A stretch of DNA of 64,000 nucleotides from an uncultured bacterium (GTDB lineage: Bacteria; Bacillota; Clostridia; Lachnospirales; Lachnospiraceae), in NCBI GenBank assembly GCA_947073545.1, contig CAMTMP010000014.1:24213-88212 (forward strand). Direction: 5' to 3'. The translations under genes and the position numbers were made by a program. Shown here one piece after another: positions 57,462-64,000 of this stretch. Under the pieces are notes generated by a model. The model was not told where the DNA came from, ran no database searches, and worked only from the letters and a program-made list of their open reading frames with translations. The stretch's first letter is position 1; each line of letters begins with the position of its first letter.

Positions 57462-60121
57462 ACCGACTCCACCTCCTCCGGTGTCACCGGCTTCTCACTG
57501 TCCTGTATCGCCTCTTTCCCTTGCCCTTCTATCGTTCCGGGCGCCACCTTGTCTTTCGCCTGCACCTGTCCGCTGACCGGAAAAGCCACCGTCACCGTAA
57601 ACAGGTCCGCGTCCGTCTCCACCGTCAGGTTTCCGCCGCAGGCCTCCGTAAAGCTCTTCGCAATGGAGAGGCCAAGACCGCTGCCGCCGTCGGTGCGGCT
57701 CTCATCGCCCCGCACGAAACGCTCCGTAAAGTCCTTCGAAGCCGTAAGCTCCATACCGGAGGTATTCTTGATGCGCACAACCGCCTGTCCGGCCTCCCCG
57801 GCAAGGGAAAGATATACCCGCGATCCCTCCAGCGAGTAGCGCAGCGCATTCTGCAAAAGATTCTGGAACACCCGGTAAAGTCTTTGTCCATCCGCCGTCA
57901 CCGCCACAGGCGTTTCCGGTATCGCCGTCCGCATGACAAGCGTGCTTTGACTAATCTGGTCATTCATATCCGCCAGCGTCTGCCGAAGGAGCTTACCCAT
58001 ATCCAGCACTTCCATCTGCATCGGAAGCTGCCCCGAAGTGGCTTTGCTGATCTCAAACACATCCTGCACGATGCCGCGCAGCCGCTCCGCCTTTTCCCCA
58101 AGAATCTGGATATACTCCTTCACATGCTGAGGCAGTTCTTTCTCCTGCCGCAGCAACTCCGCATAGCTGATAATAGAGGTGAGGGGCGTCTTGATGTCGT
58201 GGGACACATTGGTCACCAGATCCACCTTCATCCGCTCGCTCTTCACCTGCTCTGCAAGCGCCGTCTCCATACCTTTTTGTATCTGGTTTAAGTTGTCCGC
58301 CGCCTCCCGCAGGTCTGTGTCTTCGGATAAAACCAGCTCTTCCGTCAGACTGCCCTCCCGCACCGCAAGGATCTGGTCGGCGAGCGCACCGATATCCACG
58401 GCCAGACGATAATTTTTACGCAAACCGATAAATGTAATCATGGTAAAGGTACATAAGGCGGCGAAAATGCAACCGGGCATCATCAGATAAGCCATATAAA
58501 ATCCTGCCAGTCCGGACGGATAGCCAAGCTCCTGCGCCGCGCCTTCATATGCATCGTATACATAGCTGTAATTGTAACCGCCTGTGAGATAAGTCGTGTA
58601 GTCTTCCATAAACAGCCACACCGCACAGAGGACCGCCGCAAACAGTATGCTCAGACTAAGCTCTGCAATCAGCGTCCGCTGCTGCCTCCGCACCAGTCTT
58701 TTCTGGATCGGATACTTGAAATCCTTCACCTTTAGGAGATCAAAGAGCGGCCTTTTCTGCCTTCCCCGATTTATCCGAAAATCCAGAACAACCAGATATA
58801 TGAGCCAGAACCAGACAGCCAGATATACACCAGCCTCCGTAAGTCTGGCGATCTCGTAAATATAGTCGCCGCTCCAGTTATAGTAGGAGAACCCGTACAT
58901 ACACCACCTGGCAAGACGCAGGAACGGTCCCGCACTCTTTCCCGCTAAGAGAATCGTCAGAAAAGGCAGCAGCAAAACCTTGACCTCCAGACAGATTATT
59001 CTCAGGAAATCCGCGATCCGCTCCACCGCCTGCCGTCTGCTTTTCCTCATAAAAAAGGCAATCGCCAGAAGAATAGCTGCGGCCGTCATGAAAAGCACAG
59101 CCCGCCAGACAGCGTTTTGCAGATAGACCATATTCTGTCTGATGTAGGAAAGTCTGCCGCCATACTGCATCACCCTGCTGCGGCCGTCCTCCCTCACCAT
59201 GTAGAGCTGCGGATTTTTGGCCGCCGCCAGAAAGACCACCACATCCCCGAAGGACTCTCCGATCGTAAAGTTTGCGTAGCCCGGCACCCGCCAGCGGCTG
59301 TTAGTGCTGTAGATGCCGTCGCCATACACATTCTCCTCCCAGCCGTCCTTCGCGATCTGCACCTTGCCGTCGTTTTCTTTGTTGTACCATAGGGTAAAAT
59401 TATACACTTCCGCATCGAGCGTCTGTGAGAAATCCTCTCCATTCCATTCCTGCCCCGCTTTTTCCGCGAAGCCTTCCATATTTGAGTAGAGCAGCTTATT
59501 CTGACAGATCACGGCATAGCGGAGATTCTTGTCTTTGGCCATATCCGCCATATACCGGTCCAGACTTTCCTGATCGCCAAAATCATAACCGTAAAAGTAG
59601 CTGCCATAGTAATCGTCGTACCCGCCTGAGTCGACATATCCGTATTCATTCATCATCTCATCATAGTGCGCCTGCTGTTCCTCCAGATATTGCTGATATG
59701 CATCCCAGTCGCCGCCAAAAGCCTCCGGTTCTTCCACATTGTCCCAAAAGTCTGCGGCGGCCGCCGCCGCATAATCCACGGACTCTTCCACGACAGACTC
59801 TTCCTGTACTGCCACCGCCTCTTGCAGCGGCCTGTTATTCCACTCCTGACCGGACCGGGATTTCGCATCCGTGCCGTCAGCTTCAATTCCCGAATCGTTC
59901 TTTCCCCATGCCGCCACGCCCATGAGCATGGACAGTCTCTCACCGATCAGATACCTGAACTCCTCGCTGTCCTGATAATCCGGCTGTCCCTCGAAGACAT
60001 CTATACCGTAGGCCGCCGTCATGCCCACTGCGGGAACCAGATTTATGACCATCATGGTCAGTCCTGCCGCAAACGCTGTAAAACCGAATACCGACTTACT
60101 TTTTTTCCATTTTGTAACCAA
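57458..60121 (-). CDS. Sensor histidine kinase with large extracellular domain
   Basis: An 887-residue kinase. TM1 (about 13-36) and TM2 (339-358) enclose an extracellular region of 300 residues with Ala/Glu- and Tyr/Gly/Asp-rich stretches (YGYVDSGGYDDYYGSYFYGYDFGD). Four more TM segments (378-396, 430-448, 487-504, 540-566) precede a HAMP-like linker. HisKA has LVTNVSHDIKTPLTSI (His641) and the ATPase domain NLLQNALRYSLEG, then GGSGLGLSIAKSF. The TTG start lies inside the end of the regulator gene (26-base overlap). A six-TM core plus the large first loop is uncommon for this class. Confidence 0.9.
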   Translation of the reverse strand: MVTKWKKSKSVFGFTAFAAGLTMMVINLVPAVGMTAAYGIDVFEGQPDYQDSEEFRYLIGERLSMLMGVAAWGKNDSGIEADGTDAKSRSGQEWNNRPLQEAVAVQEESVVEESVDYAAAAAADFWDNVEEPEAFGGDWDAYQQYLEEQQAHYDEMMNEYGYVDSGGYDDYYGSYFYGYDFGDQESLDRYMADMAKDKNLRYAVICQNKLLYSNMEGFAEKAGQEWNGEDFSQTLDAEVYNFTLWYNKENDGKVQIAKDGWEENVYGDGIYSTNSRWRVPGYANFTIGESFGDVVVFLAAAKNPQLYMVREDGRSRVMQYGGRLSYIRQNMVYLQNAVWRAVLFMTAAAILLAIAFFMRKSRRQAVERIADFLRIICLEVKVLLLPFLTILLAGKSAGPFLRLARWCMYGFSYYNWSGDYIYEIARLTEAGVYLAVWFWLIYLVVLDFRINRGRQKRPLFDLLKVKDFKYPIQKRLVRRQQRTLIAELSLSILFAAVLCAVWLFMEDYTTYLTGGYNYSYVYDAYEGAAQELGYPSGLAGFYMAYLMMPGCIFAALCTFTMITFIGLRKNYRLAVDIGALADQILAVREGSLTEELVLSEDTDLREAADNLNQIQKGMETALAEQVKSERMKVDLVTNVSHDIKTPLTSIISYAELLRQEKELPQHVKEYIQILGEKAERLRGIVQDVFEISKATSGQLPMQMEVLDMGKLLRQTLADMNDQISQSTLVMRTAIPETPVAVTADGQRLYRVFQNLLQNALRYSLEGSRVYLSLAGEAGQAVVRIKNTSGMELTASKDFTERFVRGDESRTDGGSGLGLSIAKSFTEACGGNLTVETDADLFTVTVAFPVSGQVQAKDKVAPGTIEGQGKEAIQDSEKPVTPEEVESV

Positions 60122-60794
60122 TGCCCCACACCACCTTTATATATTCTGGCTCCTTCGGATTGAGTTCGATTTTCTCCCGGATGTGCCGGATATGCACCAT
60201 CACCGTATTCTCCGGCGAAAAGGATGGTTCCTCCCAGACTCTCTCATAAATCTCCTCCGCCGGAAAGATCCGCCCACGGTTCTTCATCAGAAGCTCCATG
60301 ATCTTCGTCTCCGTGGCGGTCAGTCTGACCGGCTCCCCGTCCGCATAGAGCGTGCGCTCCTTAAGGTGGTAACAGAGTCTGCCGTTTGTGATCTCGTCCT
60401 CCTCGTTCTGTGCATGAATTCCGCCCAGCAGCGTATACCTGCGAAGCTGGCTTTTCACCCGGGCTGCCAGCTCCTGCGGGTGGAAGGGCTTCGCCACATA
60501 GTCGTCCGCCCCCATGGAAAGACCCAGAATCTTGTCTGTCTCCTCCGTTTTCGCACTTAGAACGATAATCGGAAGGTTCTTGCGCTCCCTGATCTTCATC
60601 ATGGCGGAAAGCCCGTCCAGCTTTGGCATCATCACATCCATGATGATAAGCTGCACCTCTGTCTCCGCCAAAATCCGCAGCGCCTCCATGCCGTCGTAAG
60701 CCTTAAGCACAAGGTACCCTTCCTTTTCCAGAAGAAGGGCAATCGCCCGCACAATCTCCCTGTCGTCGTCCACCACAAGCACACATGCATCCAT
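60096..60794 (-). CDS. OmpR/PhoB-family response regulator
   Basis: A 232-residue regulator: LVVDDDREI (acidic pocket), phospho-acceptor Asp53 in IIMDVMMPKLDG, LSAKTEETD, and AKPFHPQEL lysine. The winged-helix domain (about 130-230) has RLTATETKIMELLMKNRGRIFPAEEIYERVWEE and VMVHIRHIREKIE ... YIKVVWGIGYKME, close to the VanR/PhoP subgroup. GGAGGTAAG lies upstream of the ATG. It opens an operon with the kinase and the S41 lipoprotein. Confidence 0.94.
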   Translation of the reverse strand: MDACVLVVDDDREIVRAIALLLEKEGYLVLKAYDGMEALRILAETEVQLIIMDVMMPKLDGLSAMMKIRERKNLPIIVLSAKTEETDKILGLSMGADDYVAKPFHPQELAARVKSQLRRYTLLGGIHAQNEEDEITNGRLCYHLKERTLYADGEPVRLTATETKIMELLMKNRGRIFPAEEIYERVWEEPSFSPENTVMVHIRHIREKIELNPKEPEYIKVVWGIGYKMEKK

Positions 60795-60897
60795 CTTAAA
60801 AATCTTACCTCCTTCATCCGCGGAACAGATCCGAAGCCGCTTTTTTCAAGCATTTTCCTGAACAAGCGACCAATGAACCGTTCCTGAACCTGAACCC

Positions 60898-60946
60898 ATC
60901 ATAAAAAGAAGTCCTTATAAAAAAGTCGTGGGATTTCTTATAAAAA
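60898..60946 (-). promoter_or_regulatory. Direct repeats CTTATAAAAA upstream of the response regulator
   Basis: CTTATAAAAA occurs at 60914 and 60937, 23 bases apart, with a weaker copy at 60898. Tandem sites spaced about two turns are typical of OmpR-family regulators, so this may be an autoregulatory site. In the 322 bases between regulator and GTPase gene no coding sequence is seen. Confidence 0.4.
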
Positions 60947-60959
60947 TCTTAAGCTGCAC

Positions 60960-61075
60960 GCATAAGCAGAGTCAGAGGCCGCGCGAACCAGACGCCCTGC
61001 CTGCATGAGCGGATGATTGGTGCTCTGACGAGCAACGCAAACGAAAGATGCGCAGCATCTTGAGTCTGCTTATGC
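60960..61075. repeat. Nested inverted-repeat element before the GTPase-NYN gene end
   Basis: Outer arms GCATAAGCAGAGTC (60960-60973) and GAGTCTGCTTATGC (61062-61075) pair with one mismatch. Inside are GTCAGAG / CTCTGAC and a GATGC-GCA-GCATC hairpin. It sits about 40 bases after the stop codon of the GTPase-NYN gene. It is unlike the GAGAATGCC family. Confidence 0.7.
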
Positions 61076-61116
61076 ACAATCATTCTTTATATATTGCGCT
61101 TTTTGAACTTTTCATT

Positions 61117-63921
61117 CTACTCCACCGATATATCAAAATTCTCCCGCATCTCCTTCTCCGCCGCCTGTATCTCCTCATAGAGTTCCTTGGCGGAAACCCG
61201 GATGGCGCCGGCCCCCATAATGATAATCTGCTCAAGCCCGTCGGAGGTGGCCACACGCACACGATGGTTTTTCCGGCTCATCTCGTGGGTCACCTTCTCA
61301 ATATACTGATCCGCCGTCTCGGCCTCCTTCGTGTAGACCACGTCGATGTTGTGGTACGGCTCCACGCTGCCGGGATTTCCCTTCACACGGTACGCGTCAA
61401 ACACCAGAATCAGGTGCATTTTCCGAAACGCCTGGTAGTTACATAGAATATCCATCAGCCTGCATCTGGCGGCATTTAAATCCGATCCGGCAAGCCCGGA
61501 AAGCTCCTCCCACGCAAAGATGATATTGTAGCCGTCCACCAGCAGATACTCCTCCTGTTTCGCCTGACCGCCGCGGTACTCCACCTCGGCAGGCGCGGGC
61601 GTCCTCGCCCGGATCGTTCTGGCCCACCCTTGTTTTTTCGGCTCCTTCGTTCCAAAAGTCCGGGCGAAGATCTCCTCCACCTCATCCTGACCAATAAAGT
61701 CAACCGTTGACCCGGCACCAGAAGCACGTTTTGCGTATCGCTCGGCAAAATTTCCCGCGCCGTTTTCCCCGATGCCGCCGCCTCGTCCGGATCGATCGTG
61801 TTGACCATCTTGATCGTTTTCATCATCCATACCGTAAACACTGCCGTCCGACAACCGCCACCCCGCTTTCAGCGCAGGCTCTAAATGCATATACGCCTCC
61901 ACCCGGTCCCACTCCACCACGAATCCCGCACCGTGGGCGCAGAACACGGAACCGCACGGATTGTCCGTATCGTGCTCCGCTTCATAGCCGATCCGCTCTA
62001 TGACCTGCTCCGCGTTATGGCACGGTTCATATCCCTGCAGCCGCGTAAACAGCCGTCCTTTTCCCCCGGAATAGGCGAGCATCTTCGTCTGGTAACCGCC
62101 AAATTCGGAGACAGGCACCGTACCCGTGAGCACCACTTCCTCCCCCACGGTCTCCGGTGCGTCAAAATGTCCGCTCATAGCCTGCACGTCCGTCATGGCG
62201 CGCCCCACCAGCGAAGCGGGCAGTTCCATGCGGAAGGCATAGACAGGCTCCAAAAGCACGCTCCCTGCCCGGCACAGCCCTTGTCTGAGGGCGCGGTAGG
62301 TGGCCTGCCTGAAATCACCGCCCTCCGTGTGCTTCACATGGGATTTTCCCGCCGCCAGCGTAATCTGTATATCCGTAATCGGCGATCCCGTGAGAACACC
62401 GAGGTGTGTTTTTTCCTCCAAATGCGTCAAAATCAACCGCTGCCAGTTCCGGTCCAGCTTGTCCTCGCTGCACAAGCTCCGAAAAGTAAGACCACTCCCC
62501 CGCTCTCCCGGTTCCAGAACCAGATGCACCTCCGCATAATGCCTGAGCGGTTCAAAGTGTCCCACTCCCTCCGCCACATCCGCAATGGTTTCCTTGTAGA
62601 GAACGCTCCCCTCGTCAAAAACCACCTCTACGCCGAACCGCTCTGAAATCAGTTTCCTCAAAATCTCGATCTGCACCTCACCCATCAGCCGGACGTGAAG
62701 TTCCCCGCTCTGTTCCTGCCTGACAAGATGAAGCTGCGGCTCCTCCTCTTCAAGCTTACATAACTTTGTGTACATATCGTGGACATCACATCCGTCAGGC
62801 AAATTGACCCGATAAGTCATAACCGGTTCCAATACGGACAGAACCGTCTCCTTTTCCACGCCAAGCCCCTGCCCGCAAAATGTGTGCTCCGGCCCCAGAA
62901 GCGTGCAGACGCTCCCGGCCTGCGCCTCCTGAACCGTCACGTATTTTTCTCCGGAATATTGACGGATCTGGTCAATTTTTTCCCCGCAGCCTGACACTGC
63001 CCCGGCTGTCTCCGGTTTGTCCGCCGACATGATCGTCTGCTTCACTTGAAGACTGCCCCCTGTCACCTTGATATGCGTCAGACGATTGCCCTGCACATCT
63101 CTCGTAATCTTAAAGACCCGCGCCCCGAACGCTTCCCCATACACCGGCGCAGGCGCATATGCCGCGAGCGCGTCAAGCAGCGCCTCCACACCGTCCCCGT
63201 ACAGAGCGGAACCGAAAAAGCACGGAAAAAGATTGCGGCTTCCGATCAGAGCGGCAATTTCCCCGTCACTGATCGGAGGCTCCGCTCCGCTCTGTTTGGT
63301 CTGTGTCCGCTGTCTGGCAGAACCGGTCTGCTCCCCCTCCGTCTCTCCCGCACCCTGCTCCAGCCGCTCCAGATACCGCTCCAGAAGTGTCTCGTCGCAG
63401 ACAGCAATATTCTCATAAAACGCTGCCGTCCGCTCTCCGGACGGACATGCAAAGGACACACAACGTCCGGCCAAATCCTTCTGCACGCCCGCAAGCAGCC
63501 TGTCCTCGTCCGTATCCGGCTGATCCATCTTATTGATAAAGAGAAATACCGGCACCTGATAGCGTTCCAGCAGTCTCCATAAAGTCAGCGTGTGGCTCTG
63601 CACCCCGTCCGCGCCGTTTATAATGAGCACCGCACAGTCCAGCACTTGCAGCGTCCGCTCCATCTCCGCCGAAAAGTCCACATGGCCGGGCGTATCTAAA
63701 AGTGTCACTCCTCTCTCTTTCCAGGTAAAGCGCGCCTGTTTGGAAAAAATAGTGATACCTCTCTCCCGCTCCTGTCTGTCCGTGTCCAGAAAGGTATCCC
63801 TGTGATCCACGCGCCCAAGGTTCCTGATCTCCCCTGCCGCATAGAGCATACGCTCCGCCAATGTCGTTTTCCCGGCATCCACATGGGCCAACAGGCCAAT
63901 AACTGTCTCTTTGCCGCTCAT
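61117..63921 (-). CDS. Tet(M)-like translational GTPase fused to a YacP/Rae1-like NYN ribonuclease domain
   Basis: A 934-residue two-part protein. Residues 1-655 follow EF-G/Tet(M) domain order: G1 AHVDAGKTT (12-20), RERGITI (52-58), DTPGH (76-80), NKMD (130-133), domain II about 260-350, domains III-V with KSHVKHTEGGDFRQATYRAL (526-545) and a C-terminal SEFGGYQTKMLAYSGGKG... helix typical of Tet(M). A hydrophilic linker (about 690-785) leads to an NYN domain (792-925): LLVDGYNII, LVFDAYRVKG, YTKEAETADQYIEK, VRVATSDGLEQII, closely matching YacP/Rae1, the ribosomal A-site endoribonuclease. Ribosome rescue or mRNA cleavage is inferred. GGGGGGGTAGA precedes the ATG. Confidence 0.9.
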   Translation of the reverse strand: MSGKETVIGLLAHVDAGKTTLAERMLYAAGEIRNLGRVDHRDTFLDTDRQERERGITIFSKQARFTWKERGVTLLDTPGHVDFSAEMERTLQVLDCAVLIINGADGVQSHTLTLWRLLERYQVPVFLFINKMDQPDTDEDRLLAGVQKDLAGRCVSFACPSGERTAAFYENIAVCDETLLERYLERLEQGAGETEGEQTGSARQRTQTKQSGAEPPISDGEIAALIGSRNLFPCFFGSALYGDGVEALLDALAAYAPAPVYGEAFGARVFKITRDVQGNRLTHIKVTGGSLQVKQTIMSADKPETAGAVSGCGEKIDQIRQYSGEKYVTVQEAQAGSVCTLLGPEHTFCGQGLGVEKETVLSVLEPVMTYRVNLPDGCDVHDMYTKLCKLEEEEPQLHLVRQEQSGELHVRLMGEVQIEILRKLISERFGVEVVFDEGSVLYKETIADVAEGVGHFEPLRHYAEVHLVLEPGERGSGLTFRSLCSEDKLDRNWQRLILTHLEEKTHLGVLTGSPITDIQITLAAGKSHVKHTEGGDFRQATYRALRQGLCRAGSVLLEPVYAFRMELPASLVGRAMTDVQAMSGHFDAPETVGEEVVLTGTVPVSEFGGYQTKMLAYSGGKGRLFTRLQGYEPCHNAEQVIERIGYEAEHDTDNPCGSVFCAHGAGFVVEWDRVEAYMHLEPALKAGWRLSDGSVYGMDDENDQDGQHDRSGRGGGIGENGAGNFAERYAKRASGAGSTVDFIGQDEVEEIFARTFGTKEPKKQGWARTIRARTPAPAEVEYRGGQAKQEEYLLVDGYNIIFAWEELSGLAGSDLNAARCRLMDILCNYQAFRKMHLILVFDAYRVKGNPGSVEPYHNIDVVYTKEAETADQYIEKVTHEMSRKNHRVRVATSDGLEQIIIMGAGAIRVSAKELYEEIQAAEKEMRENFDISVE

Positions 63922-64000
63922 TCTACCCCCCCAGACTGTCCGAAAACTATTCCTATGGCTTCGTTTCCGCTTTCATTTTTTGCACAAAAAATGCCGGGAA

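Noticed and set aside
57179..58291. A 370-codon open frame on the plus strand
   Set aside because: Antisense to the kinase and S41 lipoprotein genes; its Arg/His/Cys-rich composition is typical of a shadow frame.
61117..63921. Tetracycline-resistance gene of the tet(M)/tet(W) type
   Set aside because: The loop that contacts the drug site in Tet(M) is not conserved and the protein has an extra ribonuclease domain. Sequence supports family membership, not resistance.
63974..63993. CATTTTTTG / CAAAAAATG palindrome at the right edge
   Set aside because: It could be a terminator of a gene outside the window, but without the neighbouring sequence it cannot be assigned.

Overview
The window looks like a chromosomal segment of a spore-forming member of the Clostridia, most likely a Lachnospiraceae species. 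The signs are sporulation genes (spoVAD, spoVAE), DUF5721 and DegV proteins, a Bce-type two-component/ABC module, strong GGAGG ribosome binding sites, moderately GC-rich housekeeping genes and several AT-rich acquired patches. No tRNA, rRNA or CRISPR array was found.

Layout. 1-2.4 kb: argB (cut by the window edge) and argJ, read leftwards, followed by a cluster of palindromic repeats. 2.4-7 kb: a nucleotidyltransferase, an ArsC/Spx-like protein, a MATE exporter, a coiled-coil protein and an AraC regulator. 7-14.2 kb: a defence-type operon fic-hsdM-hsdS-hsdR (type I restriction-modification with a Fic AMPylase as first gene). 14.3-21.5 kb: a Bce-like peptide sensing and detoxification module (response regulator, intramembrane-sensing kinase, membrane XRE protein, ABC ATPase and permease). 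An insertion sequence with a 13-bp target duplication sits between the BceR-type promoter and the ABC genes. 21.5-23 kb: ECF sigma and zinc-finger anti-sigma pair. 23.2-23.4 kb: remnant of a type I toxin-antitoxin locus whose antisense RNA looks intact. 23.4-27.4 kb: small enzymes (three GNATs, a Pro-tRNA deacylase, dCMP deaminase, an FMN reductase, an HD hydrolase). 27.6-29.1 kb: argG with three tandem palindromic operator-like sites. 29.4-34.4 kb: DUF1294, a LytTR regulator, DegV, DUF5721 and a four-gene ECF sigma operon. 34.5-38.1 kb: spoVAE and spoVAD separated by aroK, ridA and a decayed DUF3825 gene. 38.2-46.5 kb: pyrF, a degenerate Nudix protein, a TPR lipoprotein, DUF218, a large EAL receptor, an alpha/beta hydrolase and an Sfp-type PPTase. 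46.6-48.6 kb: a Suv3-like helicase. 48.8-55.4 kb: a rightward signalling operon of HD-GYP response regulator, hybrid kinase with HPt, and hybrid kinase fused to a DegV domain. 55.5-60.8 kb: a transposase/nuclease remnant, then a response regulator, kinase and S41 lipoprotein operon. 61.1-63.9 kb: a Tet(M)-like translational GTPase fused to a YacP/Rae1-like NYN ribonuclease domain.

The most unusual items are the GTPase-NYN fusion, the kinase-receiver-DegV fusion, the IS that disconnects the Bce transporter from its operator, the orphan antitoxin RNA, and a family of composite palindromic repeats that recurs just after stop codons across the window.
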